DNA of 64,000 bases from JAMXLO01 sp036265005 (GCA_036265005.1 DATAPW010000284.1:1-64000), one strand, 5' to 3'. Shown: positions 52,543-61,736, counted from the first letter of the stretch. The notes: generated by a model not told the origin, from the letters alone. Numbers and translations: made by a program.

Positions 52543-54147
52543 ATGAAACTGCTTGGAGCAATGTTCGGCGCGACGCTTGCCGTGCTGGCGACGGGTGCCG
52601 GGCTTCATGCCCAGGCGCCAGCACCGAACATCATCGTGATCATGGGCGATGACATCGGCTGGGCGAATATCGGTGTCTACAATCAAGGCGTGATGTCCGG
52701 CCGAACGCCCAATCTCGACCGACTGGCCAACGAGGGCATGCGCTTCACCGACTATTATGCCGAGGCAAGCTGCACGGCGGGGCGGGCAAACTTCATCACC
52801 GGTGAACTGCCGATCCGAACCGGCCTGACGACGGTCGGGCAGGCGGGATCGCCGTTGGGCATTCCGGACCAGGCGGTGACGATTGCCCAGGTCCTCAAAT
52901 CGATGGGCTACGCGACCGGCCAGTTCGGCAAGAACCATCTCGGCGACCTCAACAGATTCCTGCCGACGGTGCACGGGTTCGACGAGTTCTTCGGCTACCT
53001 CTACCACCTCGACGCGATGGAGGATCCGTCGCATCGCAACTACCCGCAGGCGCTGAAGGACGTGGTCGGTCCGCGCAACATGGTCCATTCATGGGCCACG
53101 GATCGCGACGATCCCACCGAGCAGCCGCGCTGGGGCAAGATCGGCAGGCAGCGGATCGAGGACGCCGGCACGCTCTATCCCAAGCGGATGGAGACGGTCG
53201 ATGACGAGATCCTCGACACCACGCTGAAGTTCATCGACAAGGCGCGCGGCGACAAGAAGCCGTTCTTCGTCTGGCTCAACCCGACGCGCATGCATGTCGT
53301 GACGCATCTGTCCGAGAAGTACGAGTCGATGCGCAACTCGGAGAATGGCTGGAGCGTGCAGGAAGCCGGCATGGCGCAGCTCGATGATATCGTCGGCTCG
53401 GTGATGGCGTATCTCAAGACCAACGGGCTCGACGACAACACGATCGTCGTGTTCACCACCGACAACGGCGCCGAGAACTTCACCTGGCCGGACGGCGGGC
53501 AGACGCCGTTCGCCGGCGGCAAAGGCACCGGCCTCGAAGGCGGCTTCCGGGTACCGGCGATGGTGCGCTGGCCCGGCAAGGTGCCGCCCGGCAAGGTGGA
53601 GAACGGCATCGTATCGGGGCTTGATTGGTTTCCGACCCTGGTGGCCGCGGCCGGCGATCCGAACGTGGTGAGCGAGTTGCTGGCCGGTAAGACGATCGGT
53701 GACACGACCTTCAAGGTGCATCTCGACGGCTACAATCAGCTCGACATGATCACCGGCAAGGCGCCCTCGGCACGCCACGAGATCTTCTACCTCACGGAAA
53801 CGACGTTGGCCGCGGTGCGGATCGACGACTTCAAGTACCGGTTCACCGACCAGCCGGGCGGCTGGCTCGGCGCCACCGAGAAGGTCGACTGGCCGATCCT
53901 GGTCAATCTGCGCCTCGATCCGTACGAGCGCACCGGCATGTTCAACGGCAAGGACAACGGCTCGATCGCCTATTACAACTGGTTCGCCTACGAGTTCTGG
54001 CGTTTCGTGTTCGTCCAGCAGGAAGTGGGGAAGGCGGCCCAGAGCCTGATCGAGTTCCCGCCGATGCAGGCAGCCGCCAGCTTCAACATGTCCGCCGTCA
54101 AGGCGGCGATCGACAAGGCGATCGCAGAACGCGCGATGGGCAAGTAG
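52543..54147 (+). CDS. arylsulfatase, exported, 534 aa
   Basis: Sulfate-ester hydrolase of the type I sulfatase family. A signal peptide (residues 1-about 24, ending GLHAQA) predicts periplasmic location. Metal-binding Asp36-Asp37 lie in 'IVIMGDDIGW'. The formylglycine precursor is Cys77 in CTAGR (77-81), fitting the C-x-P/A-x-R motif that needs a sulfatase-modifying enzyme encoded elsewhere. 'VVFTTDNGAEN' supplies the second Asp/Asn metal ligands, and 'FAGGKGTGLEGGFRVPAMVR' is typical. AGGGG precedes the ATG at 52543; the open frame upstream is discarded. No formylglycine-generating enzyme gene is in the window. Confidence 0.92.
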   Translation: MKLLGAMFGATLAVLATGAGLHAQAPAPNIIVIMGDDIGWANIGVYNQGVMSGRTPNLDRLANEGMRFTDYYAEASCTAGRANFITGELPIRTGLTTVGQAGSPLGIPDQAVTIAQVLKSMGYATGQFGKNHLGDLNRFLPTVHGFDEFFGYLYHLDAMEDPSHRNYPQALKDVVGPRNMVHSWATDRDDPTEQPRWGKIGRQRIEDAGTLYPKRMETVDDEILDTTLKFIDKARGDKKPFFVWLNPTRMHVVTHLSEKYESMRNSENGWSVQEAGMAQLDDIVGSVMAYLKTNGLDDNTIVVFTTDNGAENFTWPDGGQTPFAGGKGTGLEGGFRVPAMVRWPGKVPPGKVENGIVSGLDWFPTLVAAAGDPNVVSELLAGKTIGDTTFKVHLDGYNQLDMITGKAPSARHEIFYLTETTLAAVRIDDFKYRFTDQPGGWLGATEKVDWPILVNLRLDPYERTGMFNGKDNGSIAYYNWFAYEFWRFVFVQQEVGKAAQSLIEFPPMQAAASFNMSAVKAAIDKAIAERAMGK

Positions 54148-54224
54148 CCAGCCTCGCTCCGCCGATGAGCGTCGGGCGGAGCAGCGCCGCGCGAGTTCAC
54201 CAGACGGCAGGTGCGAGTGATTCC

Positions 54225-54299
54225 GTCATGGCCGGTCATCCACGTCTTTCCGGCCCGCTGCAACGAAAGACGTGGATGGGGGGCAAGTCCCGCCATGAC
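54225..54299. repeat. long imperfect palindromic repeat (REP-like element), copy B
   Basis: The left arm begins GTCATGGCCGGTCATCCACG and the right arm, after the centre, contains GAAAGACGTGGATGG and ends CCGCCATGAC. They pair over most of their length. Architecture and core are the same as at 39587-39675. It lies between the convergent sulfatase and MFS genes, so it may also end transcription of both. Confidence 0.78.
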
Positions 54300-54327
54300 G
54301 GGGTCGCTCCTCGCCATGCGGCAAGGG

Positions 54328-55941
54328 TCAATGGCCCGCCGGCACCGCGCCTCCCAGCTTGACCTTCCGCAGGGCGAGCGCGAGCGGCACCGCCGCAAGC
54401 GAGATCAGCATCAGGACCCAGAAAGCATCCATGTAGGCCAGGAAGGACGCCTGCGTCTGCACCTGCTGTCCAATCCAGGCGATGGCCTGCTGGTGCGCCT
54501 GGATCAGTGAGCTGCCTTGTTCGGCAAAATAGTGCGTCACCCGCTGCAGCGTCTCTTGATACTGCACGCTCGACGGGATCGCGTGCTCGATGAGCCGGCT
54601 CTGATGGAACTGCTCGCGATGCGCCAGCACGTTGGCAAAGACCGAGATGCCGATCGACCCTCCGGTGTTGCGCGCCACGTTGAGCAGCGCCGAGGCCTGG
54701 TCGGTCTTGTTGGACGGAAGGCCGTCGTAGGATGCGGCGATGATCGGCAGGAAGATCAGCGGCAGTCCCACGCCGAGCAGCATCCGCGACCGCGCGAAGA
54801 ACCAAAAGTCGAGATCGGCATACACGGTGGTCAGGTCGTACATGGAGAGCGCGATGATCACCCCGCCGGCGACGATGAGGTATTTTGGCTGGACCTTGGT
54901 CGCGATGCGGCCGACGACGAACATCATCGCCATGGTGACGAGGCCGCCCGGCGAGAGCACGAGGCCGGCCCAGGTCGCCGTATAGCCGAAATTCGCCTGC
55001 ACCAGTTGGGGCAGCGACTGCGTGGTGCCCAACAGGATGGCTCCGGTTGCCAACATCACCAGGAAGCAGGCGCCGAACTGCCGGGTTGCCACCATCCGCA
55101 GGTCGATCATCGGGTCGCGGCGGCTGATCTCCCACGGAATCATCAGCACGAAGGCCAGCGCGCAGACCGCAGTGACCGTGACGATGAATGATGAGGCGAA
55201 CCAGTCGTCTTCGAGCCCTCGGTCGAGCGCGACTTCGAGCGTGCCCAGGAAAGTGGCGACCAGCGCGAAGCCGATGAGATCGAACCCGCCACCTTGCTGC
55301 CGCGCGCGCCGGCGCTCGGCGACTGCGGCGTCGGACTCCCGCAGGACCAGCCCGATCACGGCGATGGTGAAAAGGCCAACCGGGGCGTTGATCAGGAAGC
55401 ACCAGTGCCAGGAAAGATTGTCGGACAACCAGCCGCCCAGCGTCGGCCCGACCACCGGGGCCACAACCACCGCGACACCGAACAGCGCGAAGCCCTGTCC
55501 GCGCTTCTGCGGCGGGAAGGCATCCGCCAGGATCGACTGCGCGACCGGCACCATGCCGCCGCCGGCGAAGCCCTGCAGGACGCGGAACAGCAGCAGCGAG
55601 TCCAGGCTCCATGCCATTGCGCAGAGCACGGAGCTCACGCTGAACAGTGCCAGGCAGAGCAGGAAAAATGTTTTGCGGCCGAGCAACCTGGCGAGAAAGC
55701 TGCTGGCCGTGAGGATGATGGCGTTGGCGACCAGGTAGGTCGTCACCACCCAGGACGCTTCATCCTCGCTCACTCCCATGCCGCCGGCGATATACGGCAG
55801 CGCGACGTTTGCAATGGTGGTGTCGAGAACCTCCATGAAGGAAGCCAGCGCCACCAGCACGGCAATCAGCCACGGGTTGGTGCTTGCGCCGTTTGCGGCA
55901 GGGGAAGCGCCCGTCCTGGTCACGGCAGCGCTCACAGCCAC
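54328..55941 (-). CDS. emrB: DHA2-family drug:H+ antiporter, EmrB/QacA-like, 537 aa
   Basis: Fourteen hydrophobic segments. 'LASFMEVLDTTIANVALPYI' in helix 1 (motif D1 of DHA2 proteins), 'LARLLGRKTFFL' (motif A), 'RVLQGFAGGGMVPVAQSILA' (motif B with the conserved Arg) and 'FALFGVAVVVAPVVGPTLGG' then 'WLSDNLSWHWCFLINAPVG' (motif C). It exports hydrophobic toxic compounds across the inner membrane. The start overlaps the end of the emrA-like gene by 10 nt, so the pair is co-translated. Divergent MarR regulator and operators lie upstream of the pair. Confidence 0.92.
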   Translation of the reverse strand: MAVSAAVTRTGASPAANGASTNPWLIAVLVALASFMEVLDTTIANVALPYIAGGMGVSEDEASWVVTTYLVANAIILTASSFLARLLGRKTFFLLCLALFSVSSVLCAMAWSLDSLLLFRVLQGFAGGGMVPVAQSILADAFPPQKRGQGFALFGVAVVVAPVVGPTLGGWLSDNLSWHWCFLINAPVGLFTIAVIGLVLRESDAAVAERRRARQQGGGFDLIGFALVATFLGTLEVALDRGLEDDWFASSFIVTVTAVCALAFVLMIPWEISRRDPMIDLRMVATRQFGACFLVMLATGAILLGTTQSLPQLVQANFGYTATWAGLVLSPGGLVTMAMMFVVGRIATKVQPKYLIVAGGVIIALSMYDLTTVYADLDFWFFARSRMLLGVGLPLIFLPIIAASYDGLPSNKTDQASALLNVARNTGGSIGISVFANVLAHREQFHQSRLIEHAIPSSVQYQETLQRVTHYFAEQGSSLIQAHQQAIAWIGQQVQTQASFLAYMDAFWVLMLISLAAVPLALALRKVKLGGAVPAGH

Positions 55942-57200
55942 CGTAGCAGCCGCTCGTAGAGCGACGGGGTCGGATCGGTTCGCACGGTCGGCTCCACCGA
56001 CATGCCAGGGCCGAGGGCAACATCGGCCGGGGGATTGTCGATGACGATCTTCACCGGCACGCGCTGGACGATCTTGACGTAGTTGCCGGTGGCATTCTCC
56101 GCTGGCAGCAGCGAGAACGCCGTGCCCGATCCGGGCTGGACGCTGTCGACGTGTCCGTGGACCGCGCGTTCCGGATAGGCGTCGATGTGCAGGATGACCG
56201 GCTGCCCGGGCCGCATGGCGTCGAGCTGGGTTTCCTTGAAGTTCGCGGCGACCCAGATCTCGTCCGGCACGAACATGGTGAGGTTGGTGCCGGGCTGCGC
56301 GTATTGCCCGACTGCAGCCGAGAGGTTCACGACGCGTCCGGGCTGGGCGGCGATGACGGTCGTGTAGGACAGGTTGAGCTCGGCCTGGTCGCGCTGGGCA
56401 GCCGCCTGCGCGAGATTTGCCTCCGCGCTGCTGTGCTGCGCCTTGAGCGCGGCGAGCTGACGCGTTGTGGCAACGAGCGTTGCCTGCGCAGTCTTCAGCG
56501 CCGCCTTCTGCTGCTGAAGCTGCGACCCGTACTGCTGGGCATCCTGCACGGAGCCCCAGCCGTCGTGGGCCAAGGTCCCGTAGCGGGACGCCTGCTGTTG
56601 CGCAAATGTCAGGCTGGCCTGCGCCTGCTCCACCTGCGCCTCGTTTTCCCCCACCTGTGCCTGCTGCACGGCGGTTTGGGCGTCGATGTTCTCGATGCTG
56701 GCCTGCGCGGCGGACACTTGCGCCTGGGTCTGGGCGAGCGCTGCCCGATAATCGCGATCGTCGATGCGAGCGATCACATCGCCGGCGGACACGTGCTGAT
56801 TGTCGGTGACCGGTACGGCGACGACGTAGCCGGACACCTTGGGGGCGATGGCATATTGGCGCGCGGCGATGAAGGCGTCGTCGGTCGTCACGTAATGCCG
56901 GGCGTCGTCCCAGTATAGATAGCCACCGGCCGCAAGCAGCGCGAGAACGATTCCGGCGAAAGGCACCGCGAACGGATGCCGCCGCAGAAGGCCGCGGCGT
57001 TGGTCTGCCTTGGGCTGTGGGTTCCCCGTTGCGTCGCGCCGGAACGAGGCAGGGATCTCGCTTCCATCCGGCAGCAAGAGCTGCGGCGCGGCGGCTTTCG
57101 CCGACCTCGCATGCCCGGGGAGAACCGGATCGGTGCGCGGCTCCGACACTTCTCGGAACTCGTGAAGCCCGACAGCCTGCTCGCTGTCTTCTAGTGTCAT
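55932..57200 (-). CDS. emrA: HlyD/EmrA-family membrane fusion protein, 422 aa
   Basis: Periplasmic adaptor of the EmrAB-type pump. Cytosolic N-terminus of about 75 residues, one membrane helix (about 81-98, 'PFAGIVLALLAAGGYLYW'), lipoyl halves 'IAPKVSGYVVAVPVTDNQHV' and 'TTVIAAQPGRVVNLSAAVGQ', a long Gln/Ala-rich coiled coil (about 155-280) and beta-barrel 'DEIWVAANFKETQLDAMRPG'. The ATG at 57200 is preferred; the frame runs to 57263, but that part covers the operator region. Its end overlaps emrB. Expected to work with a TolC-like channel. Confidence 0.9.
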   Translation of the reverse strand: MTLEDSEQAVGLHEFREVSEPRTDPVLPGHARSAKAAAPQLLLPDGSEIPASFRRDATGNPQPKADQRRGLLRRHPFAVPFAGIVLALLAAGGYLYWDDARHYVTTDDAFIAARQYAIAPKVSGYVVAVPVTDNQHVSAGDVIARIDDRDYRAALAQTQAQVSAAQASIENIDAQTAVQQAQVGENEAQVEQAQASLTFAQQQASRYGTLAHDGWGSVQDAQQYGSQLQQQKAALKTAQATLVATTRQLAALKAQHSSAEANLAQAAAQRDQAELNLSYTTVIAAQPGRVVNLSAAVGQYAQPGTNLTMFVPDEIWVAANFKETQLDAMRPGQPVILHIDAYPERAVHGHVDSVQPGSGTAFSLLPAENATGNYVKIVQRVPVKIVIDNPPADVALGPGMSVEPTVRTDPTPSLYERLLRWL

Positions 57201-57221
57201 GACGTACGACCCTTGGTATCG

Positions 57222-57256
57222 GTTAGGTGCCGTACAAAATAAGTTAGGAGCCTTAC
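57222..57256. promoter_or_regulatory. two tandem palindromic operators, probably for the MarR regulator
   Basis: GTTAGGTGCCGTAC at 57222-57235 and GTTAGGAGCCTTAC at 57243-57256, 21 bp apart (two helical turns). Each is an imperfect dyad of the form GTnAGGnnCCnnAC. They lie just upstream of the emrA start, in the divergent gap to the MarR gene. This is the layout expected for two regulator dimers bound on one DNA face to repress the pump genes. Confidence 0.7.
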
Positions 57257-57380
57257 GGATCAACCTTGATCGCGGCGACGTGACGGCTGGATGCTGGCAG
57301 GAGTGAAAGCGTTGACAATCAAACGGTTAGCCACCATACTGATTTTGCCAGGCGCCTCGCAGATCCATTGGAAACGGCCG

Positions 57381-57914
57381 ATGACAGCCAAAACGCGGCC
57401 CCGACTCCCTCCGGCCCCGCCGCCGGCGATCATGGAGGAGCTCCGCAGGCGCCTCCCACGGCGGGAGATGTTGGCGGTGGAAACCGTGTTCGCGTTGCGC
57501 GCCACCGCGCAACAAGTGGACAACGTCATCACCGAATGGCTTGCCGGTACGGCGGGATCGCCGGCGCGCTACCTGATCCTCATGCTGCTATCGGCGGCGA
57601 GGGGGAGCGGCGTCTCGCATAAGGAAATCGGTGCGGCGCTGGGCGTGACCCGCGCGACCGTTTCCGGATTGATGGCGGCTCTCGAACGCGAAGGCTTCGT
57701 GAAATCCTCGGTGGACCGCGACGATCGCCGACAGCTCCTGGCAACCTTGACCTCCAAGGGCGAGGCGGTCATCGGCAAGGCCGTCGCGGCGAATACCTCT
57801 CGATTGCGCGCGGCGTCTGCATCCTTTTCGCCGACCGAGCTGTCGACCTTGATGGCGCTGCTGCTGCGTGTCCGCGAAGGCTTTGCGGCGAACGCAAGTG
57901 CCAGCGGGACGTAA
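57381..57914 (+). CDS. MarR-family transcriptional regulator, 177 aa
   Basis: Winged-helix repressor. 'LAVETVFALRATAQQVDNVI' (first helix), 'GVSHKEIGAALGVTRATVSG' then 'LMAALEREGFVKSSV' (HTH and recognition helix), and wing 'DRDDRRQLLATLTSKGEAVI' with the D-x-R-D/S-x-R pattern. It is divergent from the emrAB-like genes with tandem dyads between, so it probably represses them until a toxic ligand binds. The start at 57381 is one of two candidates (the other Met is at 57432); the open frame extends to 57291. Confidence 0.87.
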   Translation: MTAKTRPRLPPAPPPAIMEELRRRLPRREMLAVETVFALRATAQQVDNVITEWLAGTAGSPARYLILMLLSAARGSGVSHKEIGAALGVTRATVSGLMAALEREGFVKSSVDRDDRRQLLATLTSKGEAVIGKAVAANTSRLRAASASFSPTELSTLMALLLRVREGFAANASASGT

Positions 57915-58031
57915 CGAAGACGGTGCCGGCATTGACGGGCGCCGGCTGCCTCCCTGATCCCCCGGCATTCCCTCCCACCTGCCGATCCGCCTATCGTGCG
58001 GTCCAACCAGAGATACCCGGGACCAAGCGAC

Positions 58032-58925
58032 ATGGACACATCACATCGCCCGCTGCGCAGCTTCCTGTTTGCGCCGGGCAATCATGCGCGCCGCGTCGAA
58101 AAGGCGCTGTCGCTCGACGCCGATGCAGTGATCCTCGACCTCGAGGATGCCGTCGCGATCGCCGAGAAACCCGCCGCCCGCACGTTCGTCGCGGCAGCCC
58201 TCGAACGGCCCCGCAGCGCGCTGCTCTACGTCCGGGTCAACGCCGTCGACACCGGGTTCTGCTACGGCGACCTGACAACGGTCGTGCAGCCCGGCCTGGA
58301 CGGCATCATCCTGCCGAAGGTGGAAAGCGCCGCCGGCCTCGCCACCATCGACTGGCTGATGGCGCAGTTGGAACGCGACCGCGGACTGCCGCACGGCGCC
58401 ATCGACCTGGTCCCGATCACCGAGACCGCGCGCGGCGTGCAGCACATTGACGCGATCCTCGCCGCGGGCACGCGCGTCCGCCGCGTTGCCTTCGGCGCCG
58501 GCGACTTCACGCTCGACGTCGCCATGACGTGGAGCCGCAGCGAAACGGAACTTGCCCACGCCCGGTCGGTCATCGTCACCGCATCGCGCGCCGCCGGCAT
58601 CGACGCGCCGCTCGACACGGTGTGGGTGGACCTGACCGATCCGGACGGCCTGGAGGCGTCCGCGCGCACGGCATTGGCCTGCGGCTTCCAGGGCAAGATG
58701 TGCATCCATCCCGACCAGATCGCCGTGGTGAACCGCGTGTTCACGCCAACCGACGCCGAGATCGCGTTCGCCGACCGGGTCGCCGCCGCATTTGCCAAGG
58801 CCGAAGCCGAGGGCAGCGCGGCCATCCAGCTCGACGGCAAGTTCATCGACTATCCCATCGTCTATCGCGCGCAACGCGTGTTGCAGAAGGCCGCCGCGAT
58901 CCGCGCACGGGAGGCACGCCGATGA
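58032..58925 (+). CDS. HpcH/HpaI aldolase family CoA-ester lyase (CitE-like), 297 aa
   Basis: TIM-barrel lyase of the CitE/malyl-CoA lyase group. 'RSFLFAPGNHARRVEKAL' (residues 9-26), 'AVILDLEDAVAIAEKPAAR' (32-50; metal-site Glu/Asp), 'ILPKVESAAGLATIDWLM' and 'CGFQGKMCIHPDQIAVVNRV' (CoA-binding His). Family members cleave (S)-citramalyl-CoA, malyl-CoA, beta-methylmalyl-CoA or similar. It overlaps the next gene, a class III CoA transferase, by 4 nt (ATGA), so the two probably act in sequence: activation to a CoA ester, then cleavage. Substrate unknown. Confidence 0.9.
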   Translation: MDTSHRPLRSFLFAPGNHARRVEKALSLDADAVILDLEDAVAIAEKPAARTFVAAALERPRSALLYVRVNAVDTGFCYGDLTTVVQPGLDGIILPKVESAAGLATIDWLMAQLERDRGLPHGAIDLVPITETARGVQHIDAILAAGTRVRRVAFGAGDFTLDVAMTWSRSETELAHARSVIVTASRAAGIDAPLDTVWVDLTDPDGLEASARTALACGFQGKMCIHPDQIAVVNRVFTPTDAEIAFADRVAAAFAKAEAEGSAAIQLDGKFIDYPIVYRAQRVLQKAAAIRAREARR

Positions 58926-60106
58926 CGGACAGAACCGCCGGACCGCTCGACGGGATCAAAGTGCTCGACCTGTGCAGCTATCTCGCCGGGCCGTATGGCT
59001 GCACGCTGCTGGCTGACTTTGGCGCCGATGTGGTCAAGATCGAATCACCGCAAGGCGACATGCTGCGACAGTTTCCGTCGAGCCTGGCGGGCGAGAGCCG
59101 GTTCTTTCTCGGCACCAACCGCGGCAAGCGCGCGCTGGCGCTCGATTTGAAACAGCCGGAAGGGCTGGCTGTCCTGCACCGCATGGTGGCGAGTGCCGAT
59201 GTGCTGGTGGAGAATTTCCGTCCCTCGGTGCCGGCGCGTCTCGGCATCGAATATCCGCGGTTGCGCGCGATCAATCCGCGGCTGATCTACGCCGGGCTGA
59301 CCGGCTACGGCGACGCGGGACCGCTCAGCGAGAAGGGCGGCTTCGACCAGGTGCTGCAATGCCTGAGCGGCATGGCCGCATTCCAGGGCGGGGGCGCCGA
59401 CAAGCCTCAACTGGTGCTGGGCTCGGTGCTGGACTACTTCACCTCGGCGCTGCTCGCCTATGGCGTTGCTGCGGCACTGTTCCAGCGCGAGCGCAGCGGG
59501 CGCGGACAGTATCTCAGCCTGTCGCTGTTGCGCAGCGCGCTGACGATACAGGCCGGCCGGTTTGTGTGGGCCGAGACCGAAGGCCGCGATGTCGCGCGCG
59601 AGTCCGGCACCGGCGGGCTGACCGGCATCCATCCGACCAAGAGCGGCATGCTGTATGTGTCGCTGCATTCGAACCATTTCTTCGCGGCATTCTGCCAACT
59701 GATCGGGCGGCCGGAGCTGGCGAACGATCCGCGTTGCGCGACGATGCGCAGCCGCGCCGAGCATGCCGCCGGGTTGCTGCCGGAAGTGCGTGCGGCGCTC
59801 GCCGGGCGTACCGCGCTGGAATGGGTGGAGATGTTCGGCGAACAGGTGCCGTGTGCGGCAGTGCGGCCGATCGAGGACATGTTCGACCATCCGCAGGTGG
59901 TTGCGGAAGGGCTGGTGACGACACTCGACCATCCGGAAGTGGGCCGTTATCGGACGATGACGAAGCCGGTGCAGTTCTCCGACACGCCTGGGCCGGCGCC
60001 GACTGCGTCACCGACCTTCGGCCAGCACAGCGGGGAGGTGCTGGCGGGGTACGGGTACTCGGCTGCGCAGATCGCTGCGTTGCGCGAGCGCGGCGTGGTA
60101 CGGTGA
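58922..60106 (+). CDS. class III CoA transferase (CaiB/BaiF), 394 aa
   Basis: Family III CoA transferase that moves CoA between carboxylic acids through an aspartyl-CoA intermediate. 'GIKVLDLCSYLAGPYGCTLL' then 'ADFGADVVKIESPQGD' (11-46), 'NRGKRALALDLKQPEG' (66-81), 'VLVENFRPSVPARLGI' (94-109) and Asp142 in 'GGFDQVLQCLSGM', the likely catalytic Asp. The start overlaps the CitE-like gene stop by 4 nt; length is normal. It probably forms an interlocked homodimer in the cytosol. The pair may degrade a branched or hydroxylated dicarboxylate. Confidence 0.92.
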   Translation: MTDRTAGPLDGIKVLDLCSYLAGPYGCTLLADFGADVVKIESPQGDMLRQFPSSLAGESRFFLGTNRGKRALALDLKQPEGLAVLHRMVASADVLVENFRPSVPARLGIEYPRLRAINPRLIYAGLTGYGDAGPLSEKGGFDQVLQCLSGMAAFQGGGADKPQLVLGSVLDYFTSALLAYGVAAALFQRERSGRGQYLSLSLLRSALTIQAGRFVWAETEGRDVARESGTGGLTGIHPTKSGMLYVSLHSNHFFAAFCQLIGRPELANDPRCATMRSRAEHAAGLLPEVRAALAGRTALEWVEMFGEQVPCAAVRPIEDMFDHPQVVAEGLVTTLDHPEVGRYRTMTKPVQFSDTPGPAPTASPTFGQHSGEVLAGYGYSAAQIAALRERGVVR

Positions 60107-60204
60107 GAGCGGACCGCTGCTGATCGACAGCGCAGGGAACACCGCTGTCCGGTCGTGAACCCGGTCTCGGAACGCCCCTCAAGCCGGCACCTTCGTTGTC
60201 AGAT

Positions 60205-60360
60205 CGATCCGGTCCGGTTCCTGCGCGTGCACAAGCTGCGGCGGCCGATGGGTTGCGGCTCGCCGCGGCGTTGGTTGCCGCGGACGGCCGTCCCGCATCC
60301 CTTCAGGTGGTGACGCTGGACGAGCGCGTTGCCGAGGCGGCGCGGAAGGAGGGGGTTTGC
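60205..60360 (+). pseudogene. PIN-domain (VapC-like toxin) C-terminal fragment
   Basis: 'ADGLRLAAALVAADGRPASL' followed by 'QVVTLDERVAEAARKEGV' matches the last part of PIN-domain toxins. There an acidic residue in (R/A)-x-x-D-x-L-x-L-A-A-A-L and the Asp in V-T-x-D-x-R-L-A are metal ligands. The N-terminal two thirds and any antitoxin gene are missing, so this is a relic upstream of the TPR gene. Confidence 0.6.
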
Positions 60361-60416
60361 CTTGATCGCCATTGTGGCAGAATGATCCAGCCGCACGATC
60401 GCTCCGAGGCCGCAGG

Positions 60417-61736
60417 ATGCTGACGGACCGTTACGAACTCCCCCTCTCCACCACCTCCCCTGCAGCGCGGGACGCCTACGTCCAGGGCGCCAATAGCAAA
60501 CTCACCATGTATCCCGGCGCGATCGAGGCGTTCGATCGCGCCATCGAAGCCGATCCCGCATTTGCCGTGCCGCATGCCGCTCGGGCCCACGCGTTGCTGG
60601 AGCGCGGCGACGCCGCGGCGGCGCGGGAGGCGATGGCAGCGGCCAATGCACGCGCCGCCGGCCTGACCGCGCGCGAAGCGAGCCACATCGCGTATTTCGG
60701 CCACCTCGTGGCGGGTGACGCCGAGGCCGCACTCGCCGCGTTGCCCGCGCACCTGGATGCCTGGCCGCGCGATGTTCTGGTACTCGGCACCACCGCGTTC
60801 ACCAACGGCCTGATCGGCGGCTCGGGCCGCGCCGGCCAGAAGCGAACGCTGCTTGCCCTGCTGGACAAACTCGCACCGCACTACGGCGAGGACGACTGGT
60901 GGTTCACCGCGCATCACGGCATGGCGCTGTCGGAGAACGGCCAGCACGACGCCGCCCGGCCGTTGATCGAGAAATCCCGGGCGCAGAATCCGGCCAACCC
61001 GTGGGCGGCGCACGCCACAGCGCATCTCGCCTACGAAACGGGCGATCCGTCCGCGGCCTGTGCTTTCCTGGCGTCGTGGCTGACCGGGTACCCGCGCGAC
61101 GGCGCGCTCTACAGCCATCTGAGCTGGCATCTCGCACTCGGCCACCTCGAGGCCGGTGATGCAGCGACGGCGTCCCGGCTGTTCCGCGACGCCTTCGCGC
61201 CCGAGGTGCACAGCGGACCGCCGCGCGGCAAGCTCAATGATGCGGTGTCGTTCCTGTGGCGCTGGGAACTCGCCGGCCATCCGCGTGATGCGGCATCCTG
61301 GCGCACCATGCACGATTTCGCCAACCGCGCATTCCCGCGCGCCGGCACAGCGTTCTCCGACATGCACATCGCGCTCGCGCTGGCCGTCGCGGGCGATGAC
61401 GCGGCGCTCGCAGTGCGCGCGGATCAGGTCGGCGAACTCGCACGAGCGCAACGTTATCCGTCCGGTGCCTGCGTGCCGGCGGTGTCGCGTGGCTTCGCCG
61501 CGTTCGAACGCGGGGATTACGCCGCCGCGATCGATGCGCTGGAACCGGTTGCCGACGAACTCGAACGCATCGGCGGCAGCCATGCGCAGCTCGACCTGGT
61601 GCGGTTCACGCTGCTGAAGGCCTATCTCGGCGCGGCTCGCCCGGACGATGCGCACCGACTGCTGAGCCAGCGGGGGCGCCCTGTCTCGGCTTATCCCGTC
61701 GCCAGCCCCGTTCTCAGCCCCGTGGCCGCGCACTGA
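60417..61736 (+). CDS. tetratricopeptide-repeat protein, TTC38-like, 439 aa
   Basis: Helical repeat protein. Repeated helix pairs include 'YPGAIEAFDRAIEADPAFAV' with 'PHAARAHALLERGDAAAARE' (about 32-71), 'WWFTAHHGMALSENGQHDAA', 'PWAAHATAHLAYETGDPSAA', 'YSHLSWHLALGHLEAGDAAT' and 'LVRFTLLKAYLGAARPDDAH'. The H-L-S-W-H-L-A-L pattern is typical of the TTC38/YcaO-independent TPR38 group found in proteobacteria and animals, whose function is unknown. No signal peptide. The start at 60417 has AGG upstream only. It lies between the PIN relic and sdhA. Confidence 0.83.
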   Translation: MLTDRYELPLSTTSPAARDAYVQGANSKLTMYPGAIEAFDRAIEADPAFAVPHAARAHALLERGDAAAAREAMAAANARAAGLTAREASHIAYFGHLVAGDAEAALAALPAHLDAWPRDVLVLGTTAFTNGLIGGSGRAGQKRTLLALLDKLAPHYGEDDWWFTAHHGMALSENGQHDAARPLIEKSRAQNPANPWAAHATAHLAYETGDPSAACAFLASWLTGYPRDGALYSHLSWHLALGHLEAGDAATASRLFRDAFAPEVHSGPPRGKLNDAVSFLWRWELAGHPRDAASWRTMHDFANRAFPRAGTAFSDMHIALALAVAGDDAALAVRADQVGELARAQRYPSGACVPAVSRGFAAFERGDYAAAIDALEPVADELERIGGSHAQLDLVRFTLLKAYLGAARPDDAHRLLSQRGRPVSAYPVASPVLSPVAAH

